A stretch of DNA of 64,000 nt from Nemertoderma westbladi (Eukaryota > Xenacoelomorpha > Nemertodermatida > Nemertodermatidae). Positions 53,601 through 60,200 of the stretch are shown in pieces. The position numbers and the translations under genes are program-made. How positions within the stretch are numbered: position 1 is the first letter of the stretch; each line of letters opens with the position of its first letter. Below the pieces are notes generated by a model. It saw only the letters and a program-made list of their open reading frames with translations. It was not told the origin of the DNA and did no database searches. The stretch spans positions 1-64,000 of the forward strand of contig JAUCBJ010004099.1 of NCBI GenBank assembly GCA_032718475.1, in the 5' to 3' direction.

Positions 53601-56600
53601 CACTCATCTTCATACACAGTACTAAACTCACTCACCTTCATACACAGTACTAAACTCACTCACCTTCATACACAGTACTCAACTCACTAACTTTCATACA
53701 CAGTACTAAACTCACTCACCTTCATACACAGTACTCAACTCACTCATCTTCATACACAGTACTCAATTCACTCACCTTCATACACAGTACTAAACTCACT
53801 CATCTTCATACACAGTACTCAATTCACTCACCTTCATACTCAGTACTAAACTCACTCATCTTCATACACAGTACTAAACTCACTCACCTTCATACACAGT
53901 ACTAAACTCACTCATCTTCATACTCAGTACTAAACTCACTCATCTTCATACACAGTACTAAACTCACTCACCTTCATACACAGTACTCAACTCACTAACT
54001 TTCATACACAGTACTAAACTCACTCACCTTCATACTCAGTACTAAACTCACTCATCTTCATACACATTACTAAACTCACTCATCTTCATACACAGTACTC
54101 AATTCACTCACCTTCATACACAGTACTAAACTCACTCACCTTCATACACAGTACTAAACTCACTCACCTTCATACTCAGTACTAAACTCACTCACCTTCA
54201 TACTCAGTACTAAACTCACTCACCTTCATACACAGTACTAAACTCACTCACCTTCATACTCAGTACTAAACTCACTCACCTTCATACACAGTACTCAACT
54301 CACTCACCTTCATACACAGTACTAAACTCACTCACCTTCATACTCAGTACTAAACTCACTCACCTTCATACACAGTACTCAACTCACTCACCTTCATACA
54401 CAGTACTAAACTCACTCACCTTCATACACAGTACTAAACTCACTCACCTTCATACTCAGTACTAAACTCACTCACCTTCATACACAGTACTAAACTCACT
54501 CACCTTCATACTCAGTACTAAACTCACTCACCTTCATACTCAGTACTAAACTCACTCACCTTCATACACAGTACTAAACTCACTCACCTTCATACTCAGT
54601 ACTAAACTCACTCACCTTCATACACAGTACTCAACTCACTCACCTTCATACACAGTACTAAACTCACTCACCTTCATACACAGTACTAAACTCACTCACC
54701 TTCATACTCAGTACTAAACTCACTCACCTTCATACTCAGTACTAAACTCACTCACCTTCATACTCAGTACTAAACTCACTCACCTTCATACTCAGTACTA
54801 AACTCACTCACCTTCATACACAGTACTCAACTCACTCACCTTCATACACAGTACTAAACTCACTCACCTTCATACTCAGTACTAAACTCACTCACCTTCA
54901 TACTCAGTACTAAACTCACTCACCTTCATACTCAGTACTCAACTCACTCACCTTCATACTCAGTACTAAACTCACTCATCTTCATACACAGTACTAAACT
55001 CACTCATCTTCATACTCAGTACTTAACTGACTCATCTTCATACACAGTACTAAACTCACTCATCTTCATACTCAGTACTTAACTCACTCACCTTCATACT
55101 CAGTACTTAACTCACTCACCTTCATACACAGTACTAAACTCACTCACCTTCATACACAGTACTAAACTCACTCACCTTCATACTCAGTACTAAACTCACT
55201 CACCTTCATACTCAGTACTAAACTCACTCACCTTCATACTCAGTACTCAACTCACTCACCTTCATACTCAGTACTAAACTCACTCATCTTCATACACAGT
55301 ACTAAACTCACTCATCTTCATACTCAGTACTTAACTCACTCATCTTCATACACAGTACTAAACTCACTCACCTTCATACACAGTACTCAACTCACTCACC
55401 TTATACACAGTACTAAACTCACTCACCTTCATACACAGTACTTAACTCACTCACCTTCATACTCAGTACTTAAGTCACTCACCTTTGCTATCCGTATACC
55501 GACGACCCACTGGTGACACACATAAGGGCTGTCTACCGCGATGTACTTTATGTACTTGGATTTCAACTGAATCTGTGGGTGTTTCAGGGCGAAACCAAAT
55601 TCGAATGGGGCCTTCAGATGGCGCTTGAAGTCCAGAGCGTAGTAAACGTTGGCTTGGTCGAAACGTGTCAGACACTGCAGACCCTTAGGCGTCTAAAATT
55701 CAATAACACAATAAAACAAAAACTATTTACATCGTTGTGTGAAAAGTAACACCTTTCAGCGTTATAACCCGAGTTTATTTATATACCGAGCGAGCGCAGT
55801 GAAGGAGACGATAATTCAATGTTCAATCAATAATGAAATTGAACCAAACTTGGTACACACGTAGTCTATGAAAAGTTTAGAAATTCTACACACAGACAGA
55901 CTTATACAGTTCCTCTGTCGAGGCTAGGGGGCGAGTTGAAAGAAACCTAGAAGTAGTGAACTGGTCCACTAATACGTGTACTGCAACGCAAAGGCTCATT
56001 AATACTTCGTGCTGCGCGAAGGTGCGGCGAACGTGTAAGAGTGAATACAGCGCATGGACTGCTTTAAAAGTACAATAGTGTTTGGCGGGGCGGTTGAAAT
56101 CCGACTAAAGGCTGTCTGTAGAAATTTCGCACTGTTGTATTTCCTATAAGAGAGAAGAAGATGAGACTTAGGATTGTCTCGGGTGTTTCAGGTTCACCAT
56201 CACTCGGCGCGGATGTATAAATAAATAATAATATAACGCTAGCGGCAGGGATGCAGTACGATGGATAATGCAGCACGGTTGATAATGCAGGATGGTTGAT
56301 AATGCAGGATGGTTGATAATGCAGGATGGTTGATAATGCAGGATGGTTGATAATGCAGGATGGTTGATAATGCAGGATGGTTGATAATGCAGCACGGCGG
56401 ATAATGCAGCACGGTTGATAATACAACACTGTGGACAATGCAACATGGTTGGTAATGCAGCACGGTTGATAATGCAGGATGGTAGATAATGCAGGGCGGT
56501 TGATAATGCAGCACGACGGATAATGCAGCACGCTTGATAATACAGCACTGAGGATAATAATGCAGCACGGTTGATAATACAACACGGTTGATTGATAATA

Positions 56601-57203
56601 CAGCACGGTTGATAATACAACACTGGATAATGCAACATGGTTGGTAATGCAGCACGGTTGATAATGCAGGATGGTAGATAATGCAGGGTGGTTGATAATG
56701 CAACACGGTTAATAATGCGGCACGGTTGATAATGCGGCACGGCTGAAAAAGCAGCACGGTTGATAATGCAGCACGTAATAATGTGTATCTCACTGTAATA
56801 ATATAATACTATTATAATAATAATAATGCAGCGATGATAATACAGCACTGTGGATAATGCAGCACGGTTGATAATGCGGCACCGTTGATAATATGCATCG
56901 ATAATGCAGCACGGTTGAAATTTATAAAAAACATTGGTAAAAGTAAAGTTCTAAAAAAATTAGTTCTGTAAAAGTTCTACTAACCTTTGGCTGCCCTTTG
57001 GGGCAGTAATACAAACCGCTCCCTCTCAGAACCATGTAATGTTTCCTCCACTGTTTCTTCCCGTCGACTTTTACCCAAACAAATCCCTCTAACTCCGGCA
57101 CCCGCGAGCCCGCGATGCTAAAGAACTGCTCGTAGAGCGAACGACGTTGCAAGGCAGAGTTATCGTCGTCGTAGAAAGGGGAACTCGAACCCAGTATATA
57201 GAG
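16071..57203 (-). CDS. mig-10: MRL-family adaptor (MIG-10/RIAM/lamellipodin-like), 10 exons, 5' end outside window
   Basis: I assembled this gene from ten minus-strand exons: 57203-56985, 55692-55483, 51735-51612, 47747-47623, 47180-44997, 26998-26835, 25070-24928, 23680-23494, 23264-23065 and 17686-16071. All introns are GT-AG, phases agree at all nine junctions, and the total is 5,172 nt (1,723 codons plus TAG). The PH domain, running into the helix HQWVVGIRIAKYGKQLL, is the RA-PH type PH of MRL proteins, which link Ras-family GTPases and phosphoinositides to Ena/VASP at the leading edge. The C-terminal tail is proline-rich and contains an LPPPP EVH1-type ligand. The RA domain and start codon are not in the window and should lie above 64000. 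At over 1,700 residues it is longer than typical MRL proteins, mainly because of exon 5. Family assignment is from recognition of the PH region; exon borders are inferred from splice consensus and phase, without transcript data. Confidence 0.85.
16953..17084 (-). repeat. 21-bp coding repeat (AAHPAxV) in the last exon
   Basis: About six 7-codon units encoding AAHPASV, AAHPAPV and AAHTAPV. In frame. Confidence 0.85.
17282..17399 (-). repeat. 21-bp coding repeat (VAQGGxS) in the last exon
   Basis: Nearly six 7-codon units encoding VAQGGVS, VAQGGAN, VAQGGAS and variants. In frame. Confidence 0.85.
17935..18450. repeat. 65-bp minisatellite in the last intron
   Basis: About eight units of 64-65 bp starting CCCAGCCCATCGTGGTACTG. 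On the minus strand each unit has GGGTTCAATTCGC, which resembles a tRNA B-box, but no full tRNA is present. It lies about 90 nt from the 3' end of a LINE. Confidence 0.9.
18543..19740 (-). mobile_element. LINE fragment (RT part to 3' end)
   Basis: Minus-strand translation includes FNSVSRSRMFSILSLYGIP, VLQGDTLAPFLFIIVVDYV, LTDLDLADDLG (F changed to L in the FADD box), WAALNRLSRIWKSPRINRK and LRFAGHCFRREDQPV. A one-base loss (four G instead of five at about 18826-18830, compared with the 48-kb copy) breaks the frame. It is joined upstream to an unrelated RT remnant at about 19740. It sits in the last MRL intron in the same orientation as the gene. Confidence 0.88.
19741..20405 (-). mobile_element. 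Reverse-transcriptase remnant of a second type
   Basis: Minus-strand frames with breaks give LLRYGERLRDSIARIAKAL, ALDKCPGVRLIGIWE, GVEAAVHTMADVFGE, ILLADASNAFNWLNHTAVL and a K-rich end, AKDDKKRLYFGI. The (L/A)DKxPGVRPIG...LLxDASNAFNxLN pattern marks RT-like proteins found repeatedly in invertebrate genomes; I cannot name the element class. It is interrupted by frame shifts and truncated by the LINE at 19740. Confidence 0.6.
20415..20580. repeat. Degenerate repeat of about 33 bp
   Basis: About five units of a motif containing CCCAGACACACCG or CACAGACAAACTGG, with strong divergence. It lies next to a reverse-transcriptase remnant and may be part of it. Confidence 0.6.
20581..23064. other. Intronic sequence of the last MRL intron, no gene recognised
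   Basis: Mostly AT-rich. ACAGACAGACC-type motifs and CCAAACTT blocks near 20830-20930 and 22860-22990 resemble dispersed invertebrate repeats also seen near 55850-55910, but I cannot name a family. Confidence 0.5.
23065..23264 (-). CDS. mig-10: MRL gene, exon 9 in window: proline-rich
   Basis: This is 200 nt, entering and leaving mid-codon. Acceptor CTCTCTTCAG/TTCTGG, donor GATAAAG/GTAAGT. It encodes a His/Arg-rich run (VHHRSPRSQRPRSM) followed by APTDPPPPVPLA and a less polar end, LLGLQTGVVIDK. Another frame is open through the exon but does not fit the phases on either side. Base composition is GC-rich like exons 8 and 10, in contrast to the AT-rich introns. Confidence 0.85.
23494..23680 (-). 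CDS. mig-10: MRL gene, exon 8 in window: proline-rich
   Basis: This is 187 nt, beginning with two bases of a split Val codon and ending with two bases of a split Ser codon. Acceptor TTCTACCGCAG/TCGGC, donor GTCAG/GTTAGT. It encodes QPGPPPKPYHPR and SDPPPKPFHPGR, two PPPKP-type cores suitable for SH3 binding, as expected of the C-terminal tail of MRL proteins. The intron to exon 9 is only 229 nt and is one of the two introns here without a tandem array. Confidence 0.85.
23865..24360 (-). mobile_element. LINE RT fragment
   Basis: Minus-strand translation MGPILALRRIIEELSKK, FFKAFDSVSRSRMFSIL, GVLQGDTLAPFLFIIVVDN covers the central RT, then decays before the FADD box. It is in the intron between exons 7 and 8. 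Confidence 0.85.
24660..24765 (+). mobile_element. Short degenerate LINE RT fragment, opposite strand
   Basis: The plus strand reads GGCGACACGCTGGCTCC and on to TTGTGGTTGACTG, a frame-shifted match to the GDTLAPFLFIIVVDYVLRM segment of the same LINE. About 100 nt only. Confidence 0.5.
24928..25070 (-). CDS. mig-10: MRL gene, exon 7 in window
   Basis: This is 143 nt, entering in phase 2 (one base completes a codon) and leaving in phase 1. Acceptor CTAATTTTTTTAG/GTTAAT and donor AACAGTG/GTAAGT are both strong. The peptide is Asn/Ser/Pro-rich (LMISQNRASASSLPKL, HNSPIASHNS) and resembles exon 5 in composition. No domain is recognised. Only this frame is open and phase-compatible with exons 6 and 8. 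Confidence 0.8.
25128..26414. repeat. 33-bp minisatellite in the exon 6-7 intron
   Basis: About 39 units of CATACGGTCACACATAATAA followed by ATACATCGGCCCC. It is very homogeneous (occasional TCGACCCCC or ACATATAAT). The unit is 11 codons and is open on the minus strand (MGADVFIMCDR repeated), with one single-base deletion at about 25912. I see no evidence that it is coding. Confidence 0.95.
26721..26854. repeat. 34-bp repeat copying the exon 6 donor junction
   Basis: 3.9 units of 34 bp. On the minus strand each contains AGTGAAATACAACGATCGAA (the last 20 nt of exon 6), the donor GTTAGT and TTATTTAG. The unit closest to the exon is the real junction; three further copies follow in the intron with almost no divergence, so the duplication is probably recent. 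Confidence 0.93.
26835..26998 (-). CDS. mig-10: MRL gene, exon 6 in window
   Basis: This is 164 nt, phase 0 in, phase 2 out. The acceptor is CTCACATAG/GGAGTA and the donor GATCGAA/GTTAGT. The frame reads GVLQFHREHQ, then a Ser-rich run, then an amphipathic stretch ENAQLLAKQLCSEIQRSK, where the last Lys is completed by the next exon. I chose this frame because it is the one that fits phase on both sides; two other frames are also open over part of the exon. It is separated from exon 5 by an 18-kb intron, mostly array. The last 20 nt plus the donor are copied three more times just downstream, and the giant 41-bp array ends about 10 nt upstream of the acceptor. Confidence 0.75.
27006..42442. repeat. 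Giant 41-bp minisatellite, about 376 units
   Basis: The unit is TTCAGTAACTAAGGGTTAAC followed by AACCGAATACTAGAGCAGCAG, with common variants (AACGACCG, AACCACCG, GGGCTAACC, CAGTCAG with one T lost). It fills about 15.4 kb of the 18-kb intron between exons 5 and 6. On the minus strand each unit has TGTTAACCCTTAG. The last unit runs into CCCTTAGTTTCTCACATAG, the acceptor of exon 6. Larger repeats of blocks of units are visible (see findings). Confidence 0.97.
42443..43147. other. Intronic sequence between the giant array and the foldback element
   Basis: No coding or RNA feature. CGTGCTGCGCGAAG at about 42576 recurs at about 56009, suggesting a dispersed repeat. Confidence 0.5.
43148..44357. 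mobile_element. Long inverted-repeat (foldback) element
   Basis: The left arm (about 43148-43575) and right arm (about 43955-44357) are diverged inverted copies of each other: for example GTTTGACTGTTTTCCTGCGA on the right matches the complement of the left at about 43300-43330, and both have GAATTCAGTATTCTGCAATA-type segments. Arms of about 400 nt flank about 380 nt of AT-rich spacer. No transposase is seen. It lies in the 18-kb intron. Confidence 0.75.
44428..44485 (-). mobile_element. tRNA-derived (SINE-like) fragment with intact T-arm/B-box
   Basis: The minus strand reads GGAGGTCGCAGGTTCGATCC followed by CTGCATGGGGGCCA. GCAGG/CCTGC forms a perfect 5-bp T stem around a 7-nt loop TTCGATC, with an acceptor-like 3' strand. 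No matching D arm or 5' acceptor strand is found upstream, so it is a 3'-half relic, not a functional tRNA gene. Confidence 0.5.
44678..44850. repeat. 26-bp minisatellite in the exon 5-6 intron
   Basis: About 6.7 units of the type GTTGCCGCAAAATAAAAGTG plus AGAGTC or AGAGTG. Low divergence. No splice-junction copy was found in the unit. Confidence 0.9.
44951..44988. repeat. Poly-G/poly-C run just inside the exon 5-6 intron
   Basis: A nearly pure G run on the plus strand, beginning 9 nt inside the intron after the GTGGGTTAC donor (read as a C run in the gene's sense). Length in the assembly may not be reliable for a homopolymer. Confidence 0.85.
44997..47180 (-). CDS. mig-10: MRL gene, exon 5 in window: 728-codon low-complexity exon
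   Basis: This is 2,184 nt, phase 0 in and out, with acceptor GCTGCTGTGCCAG/AGGGTT and donor CCCCAG/GTGGGT. It begins with a Ser/His-rich stretch. About 15 degenerate 12-residue repeats of the type SQSNHPGQNTMT follow (46919-46347). The middle part holds scattered Tyr motifs (YVDV, YIDF, YADV, YASV) that could be phosphotyrosine sites, and near the end there are four 7-residue units of the type RPSEPTH (about 45290-45215). No folded domain is recognised. The open frame continues past the donor into an intronic C-run that would encode a proline tract; I exclude it because phase continuity to exon 6 requires the GTGGGT donor. The exact 5' boundary is slightly uncertain because of nearby AG dinucleotides. 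Confidence 0.8.
45215..45290 (-). repeat. 21-bp coding repeat in exon 5
   Basis: About four units encoding a 7-residue pattern RPSEPTH / RPNEPSR close to the end of exon 5. It keeps frame. Confidence 0.8.
46347..46919 (-). repeat. 36-bp coding minisatellite in exon 5
   Basis: About 15 tandem 12-codon units (consensus like SQSNHPGQNTMT). The units are near-identical in the upstream half and degenerate towards the C-terminal side (for example SQSNQQRQNYST). The period is a multiple of three, so the frame is kept. Confidence 0.85.
47272..47488. repeat. 46-bp minisatellite in the exon 4-5 intron
   Basis: Nearly five units beginning GTCGTCCACCATCCCTACTG, with few differences between units. It fills about half of this 442-nt intron and ends about 5 nt from a 23-nt match to the LINE 3' terminus. 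Confidence 0.9.
47493..47515 (-). mobile_element. 23-nt LINE 3' end trace
   Basis: GGCATGCTACATTGCAGCTG plus CAT matches the extreme 3' end of the LINE at 48058-48080 with one mismatch. It could be a severely 5'-truncated insertion. The match is short, so chance or gene-conversion origin is possible. Confidence 0.45.
47623..47747 (-). CDS. mig-10: MRL gene, exon 4 in window: Ser/Thr-rich linker
   Basis: This is 125 nt, two bases completing the previous codon then 41 codons, ending in phase 0. Acceptor TTGTAATTAG/TTCCCC and donor CCTGAG/GTAAGC are good consensus sites. The peptide is polar and low in hydrophobics (NSSTSTGEDR..., KTSERKASLPE) and RKAS is a possible basophilic kinase site. I recognise no domain. 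The exon is supported by its open frame, its two splice sites and phase fit with both neighbours. It lies about 290 nt from the 3' end of the LINE inserted in the preceding intron. Confidence 0.75.
47853..48040. repeat. 21-bp minisatellite abutting a LINE 3' end
   Basis: About eight to nine units of the type AGTCCGCTCACACAACTTTAT, in the intron before exon 4. The last unit runs directly into the TAG-repeat tail of the minus-strand LINE at 48041-48053. Confidence 0.9.
48041..51385 (-). mobile_element. Near full-length LINE (non-LTR retrotransposon), decayed
   Basis: From 5' to 3' on the minus strand: a likely 5' UTR (51385-50882); an N-terminal segment starting MDYISNAEVRPLE; endonuclease sequence with FLGDFNA (near 50135) and, after a frame shift near 49880, FSSDHRLIVAKV; RT with ASGVDGVPPEVFK, NQNGFRKGRWTM, FVDFFKAFDSVSRS and LTDLDFADDLG; then a C-terminal piece with RLRFAGHCFRRED and MGDRELWRCNFVDK. 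The tail is TAG-type repeats. Relative to the 18-kb copy about 450 nt are deleted after the FADD box. An RTE-like APE-type LINE is my best guess; clade not certain. Inserted in the exon 3-4 intron. Confidence 0.85.
51612..51735 (-). CDS. mig-10: MRL gene, exon 3 in window: end of PH helix and linker
   Basis: This is 124 nt, entering in phase 0 and leaving in phase 1. The acceptor is a strong pyrimidine tract, CTTTTTTTTCAG/TACGG, and the donor is ACGG/GTAAGT. It encodes YGKQLLDNYKETI..., continuing the family signature IAKYGKQL directly after the PH domain, then a linker containing FERQMIANLG. The phase-1 G joins TT of the next exon to make Val. The join to the previous exon reconstructs a continuous MRL PH-plus-helix sequence, which is the best support for the exon model. 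Confidence 0.9.
52080..55481. repeat. 28-bp minisatellite carrying a 5' splice site in each unit
   Basis: About 121 units of 28 bp. On the minus strand the unit reads AAG/GTGAGTGAGTTTAGTACT and then GTGTATG, and it begins directly at the donor of the PH exon (GCAAAG/GTGAGTGAC). Most units keep GTGAGT or GTTAGT; a minority carry AAGATGAGT (plus-strand CATCTT), which destroys the GT. The array occupies most of the intron between exons 2 and 3. Confidence 0.95.
55483..55692 (-). CDS. mig-10: MRL gene, exon 2 in window: PH domain C-terminal half
   Basis: This is 210 nt (70 codons), phase 0 at both ends, with acceptor TTGAATTTTAG/ACGCC and donor GCAAAG/GTGAGT. Translation includes FDQANVYYALDF, KAPFEFGFALKHPQIQ, KSKYIKYIAVD and HQWVVGIRIAK, the conserved second half of the MRL PH domain including the C-terminal helix with its invariant Trp. 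The donor is followed at once by a 28-bp tandem array in which most units repeat AAG/GTGAGT. Reading past the true donor meets an in-frame TGA within about a dozen codons, so proximal donor choice is required for a full-length product. Confidence 0.92.
56230..56910. repeat. Degenerate 17-bp minisatellite in intron 1
   Basis: Units of the type GATAATGCAGCACGGTT, about 38 copies with many substitutions and length variants. It lies between the two PH-domain exons and contains no copy of their splice junctions. Minus-strand reading frames through it are long but made only of the repeat. Confidence 0.85.
56985..57203 (-). CDS. mig-10: MRL gene, exon 1 in window: PH domain N-terminal half
   Basis: This is 219 nt (73 codons), phase 0 at both ends. 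The 3' splice site reads CCTCCTTACAG before CTCTATATACTGG; the donor is CCAAAG/GTTAGT. It encodes LYILGS..., an acidic DDD stretch, then LEGFVWVKVDGKKQWRKHY and MVLRGSGLYYCPKG, the first strands of a PH domain; the KVDGKKQWRK loop is the basic phosphoinositide-contacting loop of the family. The LYILG lead-in matches the segment before the PH domain in lamellipodin-type proteins. The first 20 nt of this exon are copied in every unit of the adjacent 47-bp array, so the exon is preceded by well over a hundred look-alike acceptors. The exon-proximal acceptor is chosen because only it joins to the non-repeated coding sequence. Confidence 0.9.
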
Positions 57204-60200
57204 CTGTAAGGAGGTGGTTAATATGTAGAGCTCGAACCCAGTAGAGCTGTAAGGAGGTGGTTAATATGTAGAGCTCGAACCCAGTATATAGAGCTGTAAG
57301 GAGGTGGTTAATATGTAGAGCTCGAACCCAGTAGAGCTGTAAGGAGGTGGTTAATATGTAGAGCTCGAACCCAGTAGAGCTGTAAGGAGGTGGTTAATAT
57401 GTAGAGCTCGAACCCAGTATATAGAGCTGTAAGGAGGTGGTTAATATGTAGAGCTCGAACCCAGTATATAGAGCTGTAAGGAGGTGGTTAATATGTAGAG
57501 CTCGAACCCAGTAGAGCTGTAAGGAGGTGGTTAATATGTAGAGCTCGAACCCAGTAGAGCTGTAAGGAGGTGGTTAATATGTAGAGCTCGAACCCAGTAT
57601 ATAGAGCTGTAAGGAGGTGGTTAATATGTAGAGCTCGAACCCAGTATATAGAGCTGTAAGGAGGTGGTTAATATGTAGAGCTCGAACCCAGTATATAGAG
57701 CTGTAAGGAGGTGGTTACTATGTAGAGCTCGAACCCAGTAGAGCTGTAAAGAGGTGGTTACTATGTAGAGCTCGAACCCAGTATATAGAGCTGTAAGGAG
57801 GTGGTTAATATGTAGAGCTCGAACCCAGTATATAGAGCTGTAAGGAGGTGGTTAATATGTAGAGCTCGAACCCAGTATATAGAGCTGTAAGGAGGTGGTT
57901 ACTATGTAGAGCTCGAACCCAGTATATAGAGCTGTAAGGAGGTGGTTACTATGTAGAGCTCGAACCCAGTATATAGAGCTGTAAGGAGGTGGTTACTATG
58001 TAGAGCTCGAACCCAGTATATAGAGCTGTAAGGAGGTGGTTAATATGTAGAGTTCGAACCCAGTAGAGCTGTAAGGAGGTGGTTAATATGTAGAGCTCGA
58101 ACCCAGTATATAGAGCTGTAAGGAGGTGGTTACTATGTAGAGCTCGAACCCAGTATATAGAGCTGTAAGGAGGTGGTTAATATGTAGAGCTCGAACCCAG
58201 TATATAGAGCTGTAAGGAGGTGGTTACTATGTAGAGCTCGAACCCAGTATATAGAGCTGTAAGGAGGTGGTTAATATGTAGAGCTCGAACCCAGTATATA
58301 GAGCTGTAAGGAGGTGGTTACTATGTAGAGCTCGAACACAGTATAGAGCTGTAAGGAGGTGGTTAATATGTAGAGCTCGAACCCAGTATATAGAGCTGTA
58401 AGGAGGTGGTTAATATGTAGAGCTCGAACCCAGTATATAGAGCTGTAAGGAGGTGGTTACTATGTAGAGCTCGAACCCAGTATATAGAGCTGTAAGGAGG
58501 TGGTTAATATGTAGAGCTCGAACCCAGTAGAGCTGTAAGGAGGTGGTTAATATGTAGAGCTCGAACCCAGTAGAGCTGTAAGGAGGTGGTTAATATGTAG
58601 AGCTCGAACCCAGTATATAGAGCTGTAAGGAGGTGGTTAATATGTAGAGCTCGAACCCAGTAGAGCTGTAAGGAGGTGGTTAATATGTAGAGCTCGAACC
58701 CAGTATATAGAGCTGTAAGGAGGTGGTTAATATGTAGAGCTCGAACCCAGTATATAGAGCTGTAAGGAGGTGGTTACTATGTAGAGCTTGAACCCAGTAG
58801 AGCTGTAAGGAGGTGGTTACTATGTAGAGCTCGAACCCAGTATATAGAGCTGTAAGGAGGTGGTTACTATGTAGAGCTCGAACCCAGTATATAGAGCTGT
58901 AAGGAGGTGGTTAATATGTAGAGCTCGAACCCAGTATATAGACCTGTAAGGAGGTGGTTAATATGTAGAGCTCGAACCCAGTATATAGAGCTGTAAGGAG
59001 GTGGTTAATATGTAGAGCTCGAACCCAGTATATAGAGCTGTAAGGAGGTGGTTAATATGTAGAGCTCGAACCCAGTAGAGCTGTAAGGAGGTGGTTAATG
59101 TAGAGCTCGAACCCAGTATATAGAGCTGTAAGGAGGTGGTTAATATGTAGAGCTCGAACCCAGTATATAGACCTGTAAGGAGGTGGTTAATATGTAGAGC
59201 TCGAACCCAGTATATAGAGCTGTAAGGAGGTGGTTAATATGTAGAGCTCGAACCCAGTATATAGAGCTGTAAGGAGGTGGTTAATATGTAGAGCTCGAAC
59301 CCAGTATATAGAGCTGTAAGGAGATGGTTACTATGTAGAGCTCGAACCCAGTAGAGCTGTAAGGAGGTGGTTAATATGTAGAGCTCGAACCCAGTAGAGC
59401 TGTAAGGAGGTGGTTAATATGTAGAGCTCGAACCCAGTAGAGCTGTAAGGAGGTGGTTAATATGTAGAGCTCGAACCCAGTAGAGCTGTAAGGAGGTGGT
59501 TAATATGTAGAGCTCGAACCCAGTATATAGAGCTGTAAGGAGGTGGTTAATATGTAGAGCTCGAACCCAGTAGAGCTGTAAGGAGGTGGTTAATATGTAG
59601 AGCTCGAACCCAGTAGAGCTGTAAGGAGGTGGTTAATATGTAGAGCTCGAACCCAGTAGAGCTGTAAGGAGGTGGTTAATATGTAGAGCTCGAACCCAGT
59701 ATATAGAGCTGTAAAGAGGTGGTTAATAAGTAGAGCTCGAACCCAGTAGAGCTGTAAGGAGGTGGTTACTTTGTAGAGCTCGAACCCAGTAGAGCTGTAA
59801 GGAGGTGGTTAATATGTAGAGCTCGAACCCAGTATATAGAGCTGTAAGGAGGTGGTTAATATGTAGAGCTCGAACCCAGTAGAGCTGTAAGGAGGTGGTT
59901 AATATGTAGAGCTCGAACCCAGTATATAGAGCTGTAAGGAGGTGGTTACTATGTAGAGCTCGAGCCCAGTAGAGCTGTAAAGAGGTGGTTAATATGTAGA
60001 GCTCGAACCCAGTATATATAGCTGTAAGGAGGTGGTTAATATGTAGAGCTCGAACCCAGTAGAGCTGTAAGGAGGTGGTTAATATGTAGAGCTCGATCCC
60101 AGTATATAGAGCTGTAAAGAGGTGGTTAATATGTAGAGCTCGAACCCAGTAGAGCTGTAAAGAGGTGGTTAATATGTAGAGCTCAAACCCAGTATATATA

